From NCBI RefSeq assembly GCF_017939615.1, contig NZ_JAGKSR010000001.1, forward strand, positions 1,798,001 to 1,862,000: a stretch of DNA of 64,000 nt. Direction: 5' to 3'. The position numbers were made by a program, and so were the translations under genes. Below the pieces are notes generated by a model, which did not search any database, was not told where the DNA came from, and saw only the letters and a list, made by a program, of their open reading frames with translations. This document shows, in pieces, positions 49,971 through 58,120 of the stretch (position 1 is the stretch's first letter; each line of letters starts with the position of its first letter). This DNA comes from Microbacterium sp. BLY (GTDB taxonomy: Bacteria; Actinomycetota; Actinomycetes; Actinomycetales; Microbacteriaceae).

Positions 49971-50947
49971 CGACCACCGCCCCCCGCACCACACTGACGC
50001 GCGTGCCCTGGCGCGCCGTCCTCATCTTCACCCTCACGTCCTGCGGTCTGGCCGCTCTCGTCTGCCTGCCGCTCTGGCTCGGCGACGGGCTCGCCGAACC
50101 TTTCGCGGGAGCCCTCCTTCCGGTCATGATGTTCACGCCGGCGGCCGCGGTGGTCGTCGTGATGCTGACCACGGGGGTGCCGGAGAAAGGCACCAGGGCG
50201 CGTTTTCTCGGGCTCTGGCCGCTGCGACCGGCGAAGCGCGTGGTCGGGCTCCTGTTCGTCGCCTGGCTCGTGCCGCCGGTGCTCGTCGGTCTCGGCATCC
50301 TCGTCGCGGCCGCTGTCGGCTGGCTGCAGCTCGACCTCACGTTCGCGGCCTTCGCGGACCAGCTCGCCCGTGCGCTCCCGGCGGGGACGCCGCAGCCGCC
50401 GGTCGGCGTCGTCGTGTTCGCGCAGCTCGCCCTGATCCCGCTCGCGGCGCTCGTCAACAGCGTGCTCGCCTTCGGGGAGGAGCTCGGCTGGCGGGGCTGG
50501 CTGCTTCCGGCCCTGCGGCCGCTCGGCACATGGCCGGCCCTGCTGCTCAGCGGGGCGATCTGGGGCGTGTGGCATAGCCCGGTCATCCTCCTCGGCTACA
50601 ACTTCGGCCGGACCGACATCACCGGCGTGCTGTTCATGATCGGCGGCTGCGTCGCCTGGGGCGTGCTGTTCGGCTGGCTGCGGCTGCGTTCCGGCTCGGT
50701 GTGGCCAGCGGTGGTCGCGCACGGCGCGCTCAACGCCGCGGGCGGGATGGTCCTGATCTTCGCGGCCGCCCTCCCCGACCTCGCTCTCGCCGGACCGCTC
50801 GGCGTCGCGGGATGGATCGTCGCTGCCGTCGTGGTGGCGGTGCTGGCGGTCACCGGGCAGTTCCGGACGCAGCCCGCGCTCGCGGCGCCGCGGACGCCGC
50901 CGTCCGCCCCCGCGCTTGACGCCCGCCCGGACCCGGGGGTTGGCTGA
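49967..50947 (+). CDS. CPBP family intramembrane metalloprotease
   Basis: 326-residue membrane protein with about eight helices and the CPBP (Abi, type II CAAX prenyl protease-like) motifs: AFGEELGWRGWLLPALRPLG (motif 1, EExxxR, about residues 174-193), IWGVWHSPVILLGYNFG (motif 2 His) and VVAHGALNAAGG (motif 3 His). All glutamates and histidines are intact, so it is probably a working protease; relatives process peptides or provide bacteriocin self-immunity. ATG overlaps the stop of the DUF1648 gene (ATGA). Confidence 0.88.
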   Translation: MTTTAPRTTLTRVPWRAVLIFTLTSCGLAALVCLPLWLGDGLAEPFAGALLPVMMFTPAAAVVVVMLTTGVPEKGTRARFLGLWPLRPAKRVVGLLFVAWLVPPVLVGLGILVAAAVGWLQLDLTFAAFADQLARALPAGTPQPPVGVVVFAQLALIPLAALVNSVLAFGEELGWRGWLLPALRPLGTWPALLLSGAIWGVWHSPVILLGYNFGRTDITGVLFMIGGCVAWGVLFGWLRLRSGSVWPAVVAHGALNAAGGMVLIFAAALPDLALAGPLGVAGWIVAAVVVAVLAVTGQFRTQPALAAPRTPPSAPALDARPDPGVG

Positions 50948-50951
50948 GGTC

Positions 50952-51611
50952 ATGGACTCCACCCCTGCCGCCTGGGCACGCGCCGACACCTTCCTCGCCG
51001 ATACGCTCCTGGGGCCCGACCCGGCATTGGAGGCGGCGCTCGAGGCCCAGCGCGCCGCAGGGCTCCCGGAGATCGAGGTGGCCCCCGTGGCCGGCAAGCT
51101 GCTGAACCTCCTCGTGCGGATCAGCGGTGCCCGGCGCGTGCTCGAGATCGGCACCCTGGGCGGCTACTCCACGATCTGTCTGGCGCGCGCCGTGGGGCCG
51201 GAGGGACGGGTGGTCACGATCGAGGCGGAGGCCGACAACGCCGCGGTCGCCCGGGCGAGCATCGACGCGGCCGGGGTGGGGGAGCGGGTGGAGATCCGGA
51301 TCGGTCGCGGAGCCGACGTGCTCCCGACCCTCGTGGGCGGCTTCGACCTCGTCTTCATCGACGCCGACAAGGAGTCCAACACCGTGTACCTGGACTGGGC
51401 GGCGAAGCTCGGGCACCCGGGCACCGTGGTCGTCCTCGACAACATCGGCCGCGACGGCGAGATCGTCCGCGACGACTCCACGGATCCCAAGGTCAACGGC
51501 ACCCGTGCGGGACTGCGCATGCTGGGAGAGGACCCCCGTTTCGAGGCCACGGCGCTGCAGACCGTCGGCCTGAAGGGGTGGGACGGCTTCGCGCTCGCTC
51601 TCGTCGTGTGA
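50952..51611 (+). CDS. SAM-dependent O-methyltransferase (caffeoyl-CoA type)
   Basis: 219-residue class I methyltransferase. The SAM motif is VLEIGTLGGYSTICLARA (about residues 60-77), then VVTIEAEADNAAVARASIDA, and FDLVFIDADKESNTVYLDWA (the metal/substrate Asp region), with VVLDNIGRDGEIV. This is the methyltransferase_3 family acting on catechol-like hydroxyls; substrate unknown. ATG at 50952, 4 nt after the CPBP stop, so it may be cotranscribed but without a clear functional link. Confidence 0.9.
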   Translation: MDSTPAAWARADTFLADTLLGPDPALEAALEAQRAAGLPEIEVAPVAGKLLNLLVRISGARRVLEIGTLGGYSTICLARAVGPEGRVVTIEAEADNAAVARASIDAAGVGERVEIRIGRGADVLPTLVGGFDLVFIDADKESNTVYLDWAAKLGHPGTVVVLDNIGRDGEIVRDDSTDPKVNGTRAGLRMLGEDPRFEATALQTVGLKGWDGFALALVV

Positions 51612-51614
51612 CCG

Positions 51615-51630
51615 GGGGCGCTCCCGCCCC
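51615..51630 (+). terminator. Possible terminator after methyltransferase gene
   Basis: GGGGCG / CGCCCC, 6-bp stem with a 4-nt loop, 3 nt after the stop, followed by GTCTCCCTG. Confidence 0.4.
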
Positions 51631-51658
51631 GTCTCCCTGCCGGTCCGGATGCCGGGGA

Positions 51659-51664
51659 TAGACT
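51659..51664 (+). promoter_or_regulatory. -10 hexamer of eno promoter
   Basis: TAGACT predicts transcription from about 51671 and a 50-nt leader with AAGGAG before the eno GTG. Confidence 0.5.
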
Positions 51665-51705
51665 GGGCGCGGATCGACGACGCTCCACACACCCTTCCAT
51701 CCTGA

Positions 51706-53001
<1,296 letters not shown>

Positions 53002-53078
53002 GCAGCCGCACCAGCGATGACGCCGCTTTCGCGGCACGACAGCGCCGTCCGGATGACGGCGGACACGAAGGAGGAGCC

Positions 53079-53621
53079 GTGGCACGACGACCGGCTCCTC
53101 CTTCGTCGTCTTCGCCGGGGCCCGCCGCCTCTCGGCCGGCCGCCTCGCGCACCCGTCGTCCGCCGCGCGGCTCGGCGAAGCCCGCCCCCCGTGTCGACGT
53201 CCGCGAGTGGGCCTCCGGGATGCGGCTGTCCGCGTTCTCGGTGATCATGCTGTCCCTCGTGGTGCTGGGGGCCTGGGTGCTCGTGCCCACGCTCGACACG
53301 TTCATCGATCAGCGGCAGAAGATCGCCGCGCTCGAGCAGTCCGTGCGCGTGAGCGAGGACGAGATCGCGGCCCTGACCGCGGAGCGCGAGCGCTGGGACG
53401 ACCCCGCCTACATCACGACGCAGGCGCGCGAACGGCTCTACTACGTCAAGCCGGGGGAGGTCGTCTACCTGATCGACAACGACCTCGACCCGTCCGCCCT
53501 GCCCCGGGAGCAGGAGCCGGTGAGCGACACCCTCGAGGAGAAGCCCGCGGACTGGATGCCCCAGCTGCTGCGCACCCTCGTGTCCGCCGGTCTGAGCGAC
53601 ACGGCCGCCGCGGCCCCCTGA
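53079..53621 (+). CDS. ftsB: Septum formation initiator FtsB/DivIC
   Basis: 180-residue cell-division protein linking FtsQ and FtsL in the divisome. A Pro/Ser/Arg-rich cytoplasmic N-terminus (1-45), one membrane helix FSVIMLSLVVLGAWVLVPTL (about 53-72), then a periplasmic coiled coil (DQRQKIAALEQSVRVSEDEI onward) and the conserved DDPAYITTQARERLYYVKPG. GTG at 53079 with GAAGGAGGA. Placed between eno and DUF501, the usual actinobacterial location. Confidence 0.93.
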   Translation: MARRPAPPSSSSPGPAASRPAASRTRRPPRGSAKPAPRVDVREWASGMRLSAFSVIMLSLVVLGAWVLVPTLDTFIDQRQKIAALEQSVRVSEDEIAALTAERERWDDPAYITTQARERLYYVKPGEVVYLIDNDLDPSALPREQEPVSDTLEEKPADWMPQLLRTLVSAGLSDTAAAAP

Positions 53622-53655
53622 CCGCCGCTCCGAGCATCCTCCCTGGCGGCTCCCC

Positions 53656-53661
53656 TACGCT
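53656..53661 (+). promoter_or_regulatory. -10 hexamer of leaderless promoter (DUF501 gene)
   Basis: TACGCT ends 7 nt before the GTG at 53668. Confidence 0.5.
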
Positions 53662-53667
53662 GGTGGG

Positions 53668-54210
53668 GTGACCACCCCGCCGTTCCCCGCGCCCACTTCC
53701 GCCGAGCTCGCCGTCGTCTCGGCCCAGCTCGGACGACCCGCTCGGGGCGTCGTCGGCATCGCCGCGCGCTGCCGCTGCGGCAATCCGACGGTGGTCGCCA
53801 CGGCCCCGCGTCTGGCGGACGGGACGCCGTTCCCCACGTTCTACTACCTCACCCACCCGGCGGCGACGGCGGCGATGTCGACGCTCGAGGCGAACCAGGC
53901 CATGCCCGAGCTGGCCGCGCTGCTCGCGGAGGACGAGACGGTGGCCGCCGCCTACCGGGCGGCCCACGAGGCGTACCTCGCCGACCGTGCGCAGTTCGGC
54001 GAGGTGCCCGAGATCGACGGCATCTCCGCCGGTGGCATGCCCACCCGTGTGAAGTGTCTGCACGCCCTCGCCGGCCACGCTCTGGCCGCCGGGGCCGGTG
54101 TGAACCCGATCGGCGACGCCGCGCTCGCCCGCAGCAACTGGTCTCCCGAGGTCTGCCGCTGCGAGGACCCCGGCGCCGCCCTCCGCGACGAATCGGCACG
54201 TTCGGCATGA
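53668..54210 (+). CDS. DUF501 domain protein
   Basis: 180-residue protein of the DUF501 family, found downstream of ftsB in most actinobacteria; function not known. VSAQLGRPARGVVGIAARCR at the start, CRCGNPTVVATAPRL, TFYYLTHPAATAAMSTLEAN, and a C-terminal GMPTRVKCLHALAGHALAAG...CRCEDPG with several Cys and His that could bind a metal. GTG start, leaderless by its own promoter although inside the eno group. Confidence 0.9.
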   Translation: MTTPPFPAPTSAELAVVSAQLGRPARGVVGIAARCRCGNPTVVATAPRLADGTPFPTFYYLTHPAATAAMSTLEANQAMPELAALLAEDETVAAAYRAAHEAYLADRAQFGEVPEIDGISAGGMPTRVKCLHALAGHALAAGAGVNPIGDAALARSNWSPEVCRCEDPGAALRDESARSA

Positions 54211-55526
54211 CGCCGGGGCGGATGCGGCGAGCCGCCGTCGTCGTCGTGGCGATGGCGGCATCCGTCCTGCTCCTCGGTGCCACCGCCACCCCGACCCCGA
54301 CCCCGCCGCCGGTTCCCGACGACCCCGCGGACCCGGTCCGGGCCTCCGAGTACTGGCTGGACGGCGCCCGCATCCGTGAGGCCTGGCACACGACGCGCGG
54401 CGAGGGCGTCACCATCGCGGTCATCGACACGGGCATCGGCAAGGTGCCGCAGGTGTTCGATGATGCGGTCGTCGGTGGCACCGATGTGTCGGGAGCGGGG
54501 ACGCCGGACGGCCGGACCCCGCTGGGCGCGGTGGACGGCAATCACGGATCGTGGGTGGCCTCGCTCGCCGCGGGCCGCGGCAAGCCCGACGGCACCGGCA
54601 TGATCGGCGTGGCGCCGGAGGCGAATCTCCTCTCCATCTCCGTGGGCTTCGGGGCCGCGGCGGCGGTGCCGTTCACCGAGCAGGTGGCGAAGGGCATGCG
54701 CTGGGCGGTCGACAACGGCGCCGACATCATCAACCTGTCGTTCACGACCAACACCCTCGACTGGGACGAGAGCTGGGACGACGCGTTCCTGTACGCGTTC
54801 GAGCACGACGTCGTGGTGGTCGTCGCCGCGGGCAACAGGGGGAGCGGGACGAACATCATCGGCGCTCCCGCGACCATCCCCGGTGTGCTCACGGTCGGCG
54901 GTGTCGATCAGACCGGGACGGCGAGCATCGAGGCGTCCACGCAGGGCATCACGATCGGCATCTCGGCACCGAGCGAAGGTCTGCTCGGCGTGTCGGCGGA
55001 CGGCGAGGTCGTCTCGTGGCGGGGGACGAGCGGCGCCGCCCCGATCGTGGCGGGGATCGCCGCGCTGATCCGCTCGGCGCATCCGGACATCTCGGCGAAC
55101 GATGTCATCAACCGCATCATCAAGACGGCGATGCCGGTGGCGGACGCCCAGAAGCCCCGCGATCCGCTCTACGGCTTCGGGCTCGTGGACGCGGAGGCGG
55201 CCATCTCCGCGAGCATCCCCACGGTGAGCGAGAACCCGATGGGCGACCTGGCGGAATGGGTTCGCCTGTTCCGGCGCGCGGACAGCGAGCCCACCCCCGA
55301 ACCGACCGTCGCGCCGGTGGAAGTGCCTCCGCTGCCCGACGCGGACGCGCCGACCGAGGCCGGTTCACCGCTGCTTCCCAGCGCGGATTCGCTGCGCTAC
55401 GGTACCCTGCCGCTGATCGCCCTCACGGTCCCTGGTATCCTGGTAGCGCTTGGCGTCACCGCAGCTGCCCGGCGCATCCGATCGGCGCGCGTTCCCGTAC
55501 GCCAAATTCCCGACTCCGAGGAGTAG
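54207..55526 (+). CDS. Membrane-anchored S8 family subtilisin-like protease
   Basis: 439-residue secreted serine protease. A signal peptide (residues 1-27, AAVVVVAMAASVLLLGATA), then the catalytic triad: Asp in IAVIDTGIGKVP (about 72), His in DGNHGSWVASLAAG (about 113) and Ser in RGTSGAAPIVAGIAALIR (about 275); the oxyanion Asn is in VVAAGNRGSGTN. After a Pro/Glu linker there is a C-terminal helix LIALTVPGILVALGVTAAAR, so it is held in the membrane facing outward, as mycosins are. No type VII secretion genes lie nearby. ATG overlaps the DUF501 stop. Confidence 0.92.
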   Translation: MTPGRMRRAAVVVVAMAASVLLLGATATPTPTPPPVPDDPADPVRASEYWLDGARIREAWHTTRGEGVTIAVIDTGIGKVPQVFDDAVVGGTDVSGAGTPDGRTPLGAVDGNHGSWVASLAAGRGKPDGTGMIGVAPEANLLSISVGFGAAAAVPFTEQVAKGMRWAVDNGADIINLSFTTNTLDWDESWDDAFLYAFEHDVVVVVAAGNRGSGTNIIGAPATIPGVLTVGGVDQTGTASIEASTQGITIGISAPSEGLLGVSADGEVVSWRGTSGAAPIVAGIAALIRSAHPDISANDVINRIIKTAMPVADAQKPRDPLYGFGLVDAEAAISASIPTVSENPMGDLAEWVRLFRRADSEPTPEPTVAPVEVPPLPDADAPTEAGSPLLPSADSLRYGTLPLIALTVPGILVALGVTAAARRIRSARVPVRQIPDSEE

Positions 55527-55533
55527 TTCTTCT

Positions 55534-57051
55534 GTGCCTCAGAACAGCACTGTGCCCAAGATCCTGATCGTCGGCGGAGGGTACGCGGGTTTCTACACCG
55601 CGTGGAAGCTCGAGAAGCACCTGCGCAAGGGTGAGGCCGACGTGACCATGGTCGACCCGCTGCCGTACATGACGTACCAGCCGTTCCTCCCCGAGGTCGC
55701 CGCCGGATCCATCGAGGCCCGCCACTCGGTCGTCGCGCACCGTCGTCACCTGAAGCGCACGAACGTGCTCACCGCCAAGGTCACGAACATCAACCACGCG
55801 CAGAAGGTCGCGACCATCACCCCGCCCGTGGGTGAGCCGTACGAGTTCGCGTACGACCAGATCGTGGTCACCGCCGGTGCGGTGTCGCGCACGTTCCCGA
55901 TCCCGGGCATCGCCGACAACGCCATCGGTCTCAAGACGATCGAAGAGGCCGTCGCGATCCGCGACAAGGTCATGTCGAACTTCGACAAGGCGGCCTCCCT
56001 CCCGGCCGGCCCGGCGCGCGACCGTCTGCTCACCGTCGTCGTGGTCGGCGGCGGTTTCGCGGGCATCGAGGTCTTCGCCGAGCTCCGCTCGCTGGCGTCG
56101 TCGCTTGTGAGCAAGTACCCGCAGCTGAGCTTCGAGGACACGCACTTCCACCTCATCGAGGCGATGGGCCGCATCATGCCCGAGGTCTCGCTGAAGACGA
56201 GCGAGTGGGTCCTCAAGGACCTCGCCAAGCGCGGCGCCAACGTCCACCTCGACACGCAGGTCACCGGCGCCATCGACGGCAACGTCGAGCTCTCGACCGG
56301 CGAGGTCATCCCGACCGATGTCATCGTCTGGACCGCCGGTGTCATGGCCAACCCGACCGTCGTGCGCGGCGGCGACCTCCCGGTGGAGGAGCGCGGCCGC
56401 ATCCAGACCCGCGCCGACCTCCGCGTCGGCACGCCCGAGGCGTTCGTCGAGGGAGCCTGGGCCGCCGGTGACGTCTCGGCCGTGCCCGACCTCTCCGGCG
56501 GCGGCGTCGGCGGCTTCTGCGTCCCGAACGCCCAGCACGCGGTGCGCCAGGCCAAGCTCCTGGCCAAGAACCTCGTCGCCGTGCTCCGCGGGGAGAGCCC
56601 CAAGGAGTACTTCCACAAGAACCTCGGCGCTGTCGCTGGCCTCGGCCTGTACAACGGCGTCTTCCAGTCCGGCAAGATCGCCCTCAAGGGCTTCATCGCC
56701 TGGCTCGCGCACCGTGGCTACCACGGTCTCGCGATGCCGACGTGGGAGCGCAAGTGGCGCGTGCTCTGGGGCTGGTGGAACAACCTGTGGCTGGGTCGCG
56801 ACCTCGTCAACCTCGAGACCGTCCAGAACCCGCGGTACGTGTTCGAGGAGTTCGCAGCGCGCCCGCGCCCGGCGGCTCCCGCCGATGCGGCTCCCGCCGC
56901 GACGGCTCCGGCTGCGGCGAAGCCCGCCGCCGACGCCCCGGCCGCCGAGAAGCCTGCGGACGTGAAGAAGCCGGCCACGAAGAAGCCCGCCGCCAAGAAG
57001 GCCCCCGCCGCCGCGGCGAAGGACTCGGTGGAGACCGCTGCGACGAAGTGA
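55534..57051 (+). CDS. ndh: Type II NADH dehydrogenase with Ala/Lys-rich tail
   Basis: 505-residue peripheral membrane flavoprotein that passes electrons from NADH to quinone without pumping protons. FAD motif ILIVGGGYAGFYTAWKL (about residues 10-26), NADH motif TVVVVGGGFAGIEVFAEL (about 167-184), AAGDVSAVPDLSGGG and a membrane-facing C-terminus with FKGFIAWLAH-like LKGFIAWLAHRGYHG. About 55 residues beyond residue 445 are Ala/Pro/Lys-rich with KKPATKKPAAKKA, like histone H1, and not part of the usual 400-450 residue fold. GTG with GAGGAG upstream. Confidence 0.93.
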   Translation: MPQNSTVPKILIVGGGYAGFYTAWKLEKHLRKGEADVTMVDPLPYMTYQPFLPEVAAGSIEARHSVVAHRRHLKRTNVLTAKVTNINHAQKVATITPPVGEPYEFAYDQIVVTAGAVSRTFPIPGIADNAIGLKTIEEAVAIRDKVMSNFDKAASLPAGPARDRLLTVVVVGGGFAGIEVFAELRSLASSLVSKYPQLSFEDTHFHLIEAMGRIMPEVSLKTSEWVLKDLAKRGANVHLDTQVTGAIDGNVELSTGEVIPTDVIVWTAGVMANPTVVRGGDLPVEERGRIQTRADLRVGTPEAFVEGAWAAGDVSAVPDLSGGGVGGFCVPNAQHAVRQAKLLAKNLVAVLRGESPKEYFHKNLGAVAGLGLYNGVFQSGKIALKGFIAWLAHRGYHGLAMPTWERKWRVLWGWWNNLWLGRDLVNLETVQNPRYVFEEFAARPRPAAPADAAPAATAPAAAKPAADAPAAEKPADVKKPATKKPAAKKAPAAAAKDSVETAATK

Positions 57052-57069
57052 CCGTCCGGTTCTGAGAGC

Positions 57070-57100
57070 AAGGCCCCGAGCGCGCGAGCGCCGGGGCCTT
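57070..57100 (+). terminator. Terminator after ndh
   Basis: 9-bp stem AAGGCCCCG / CGGGGCCTT with a 13-nt GC-rich loop, followed by CTCCGTGT. Confidence 0.65.
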
Positions 57101-57133
57101 CTCCGTGTGGAGCCGATCCATAGCCCGACCCGG

Positions 57134-57139
57134 TAGCGT
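57134..57139 (+). promoter_or_regulatory. Possible -10 hexamer upstream of 57320 gene
   Basis: TAGCGT; a 12-bp perfect palindrome GGGAGTACTCCC (57152-57163) lies just downstream of the predicted start site. Confidence 0.35.
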
Positions 57140-57151
57140 GCGGAGGGCAAG

Positions 57152-57163
57152 GGGAGTACTCCC
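57152..57163. promoter_or_regulatory. Perfect palindrome GGGAGTACTCCC in leader
   Basis: 12-bp perfect palindrome 157 nt before the ATG at 57320, close to the predicted transcription start. It may be an operator or the start of a structured leader. The rest of this 268-nt gap holds the ndh terminator and no recognisable gene. Confidence 0.4.
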
Positions 57164-57319
57164 GTCTGCAGCGTCGTCGTCATGACGGGCATGTCATCGT
57201 GCCCCGGCCCGCTGGCCCGCGAGGGTGGAGGAGACCTTGGCACCCGAATCACGGGCTGCCGGGAATCCTTGTCGTCCGACAGGGCGCAGAACGGCTGCCC
57301 GTCCCACGAAGGGACTTCC

Positions 57320-57979
57320 ATGTCGACACTCTCCCGCCTGATCCGCCTCGCCACCGACGCGCTTCAGACCACGGCGACCCCCGGCGCGCGGAACGCGTCC
57401 GCGCCGCGCGCCTCTGCCGCGGATCGCGCCGCCATCGCACGGTACGACTACCTCCTGCAGACCGCCGACCCTCACCGCATCGAGCAGATCCACCGCGAGG
57501 CGTTCGCCCGGCTCACGCCCGCACAGCGCGCGCTGGTCGAGGAGCGCATGCGGGCCGAGCTCCCGGCGGGCGAGCGTCCGCGCTCGTCGTCGGCCGACGA
57601 CCTGGCGCGGGCCGCCGGGCGGGCGGAGGCGATGGAGCCGGGGCGTGTTCGGGGGCTTCTGTCCCGCGTCCGCGGCGCCTCGGCCGGTGGGGCCGCGGTC
57701 GCCGCGGGCGGGGCCGCGGTCGGTGTCCTCGGTGTGGTCGCGGGAGGGGCGGTCATGAGCGCCGTGGCCGCGCCGCTCCTGGAACAGGCGGCGGGGCTGG
57801 GCGTCGATTTCGACGCACTCGCGGAGGGCGTCGACCTCGAGGCCCTGACCGGCGGCGCCGGGGAGATGCTCGGGTCGGCCGGCGAGGCCGTGTCCGGGCT
57901 CGGCGACACGGCAGCGGGATGGGGCGAGCGGCTCGGCGACATCGGCCTTCCCGGGCTCGGCGACATCTTCGGCCGCTGA
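57320..57979 (+). CDS. Unknown protein with Gly/Ala-rich hydrophobic C-terminal half
   Basis: 219-residue protein. The N-terminal half is soluble and helical with the segment RAAIARYDYLLQTADPHRIE and IHREAFARLTPAQRALVEERM (about residues 35-78), which I recall from actinobacterial proteins often mislabelled cation-transporting ATPase; there is no ATPase motif. The C-terminal half is Gly/Ala/Val-rich (GGAAVAAGGAAVGVLGVVAG), either a membrane hairpin or a low-complexity region. ATG at 57320 with GAAGGGA upstream. A tRNA gene on the opposite strand ends 3 nt past its stop. Function unknown. Confidence 0.7.
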   Translation: MSTLSRLIRLATDALQTTATPGARNASAPRASAADRAAIARYDYLLQTADPHRIEQIHREAFARLTPAQRALVEERMRAELPAGERPRSSSADDLARAAGRAEAMEPGRVRGLLSRVRGASAGGAAVAAGGAAVGVLGVVAGGAVMSAVAAPLLEQAAGLGVDFDALAEGVDLEALTGGAGEMLGSAGEAVSGLGDTAAGWGERLGDIGLPGLGDIFGR

Positions 57980-57982
57980 CGG

Positions 57983-58055
57983 TGCCCCCGCTGGGACTCG
58001 AACCCAGACTGCGGCGATTTTAAGTCGCCTGCCTCTGCCATTGGGCTACGGGGGC
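57983..58055 (-). tRNA. tRNA with UAA anticodon (Leu), short class-I shape
   Basis: 73 nt on the minus strand. Acceptor stem GCCCCCG/CGGGGGC, D-arm with a 3-bp GCC/GGC stem and GG in the loop, anticodon stem GGCGA/TCGCC with the loop CTTAAAA (anticodon TAA at 58022-58020), a 5-nt variable loop, T-arm CTGGG-TTCGAGT-CCCAG and discriminator A73. All stems pair perfectly; no CCA end is encoded. The anticodon says leucine (codon UUA), yet leucine tRNAs normally have a long variable arm and about 85 nt. Amino-acid identity is therefore uncertain. Confidence 0.9.
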
Positions 58056-58108
58056 CGCGTCGTCAGCCTATCGTCGGCGGAGGTCGTGACCCGGCGGGGC
58101 TGGAGCCG

Positions 58109-58114
58109 TAGGGT
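58109..58114 (+). promoter_or_regulatory. -10 hexamer of leaderless promoter (PLP enzyme)
   Basis: TAGGGT ends 7 nt before the GTG at 58121. Confidence 0.45.
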
Positions 58115-58120
58115 GGGGGA

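Noticed and set aside
57983..58055. The UAA tRNA as a pseudogene
   Set aside because: All stems pair perfectly and T33, TTCGA and A73 are kept, which decay would not preserve.
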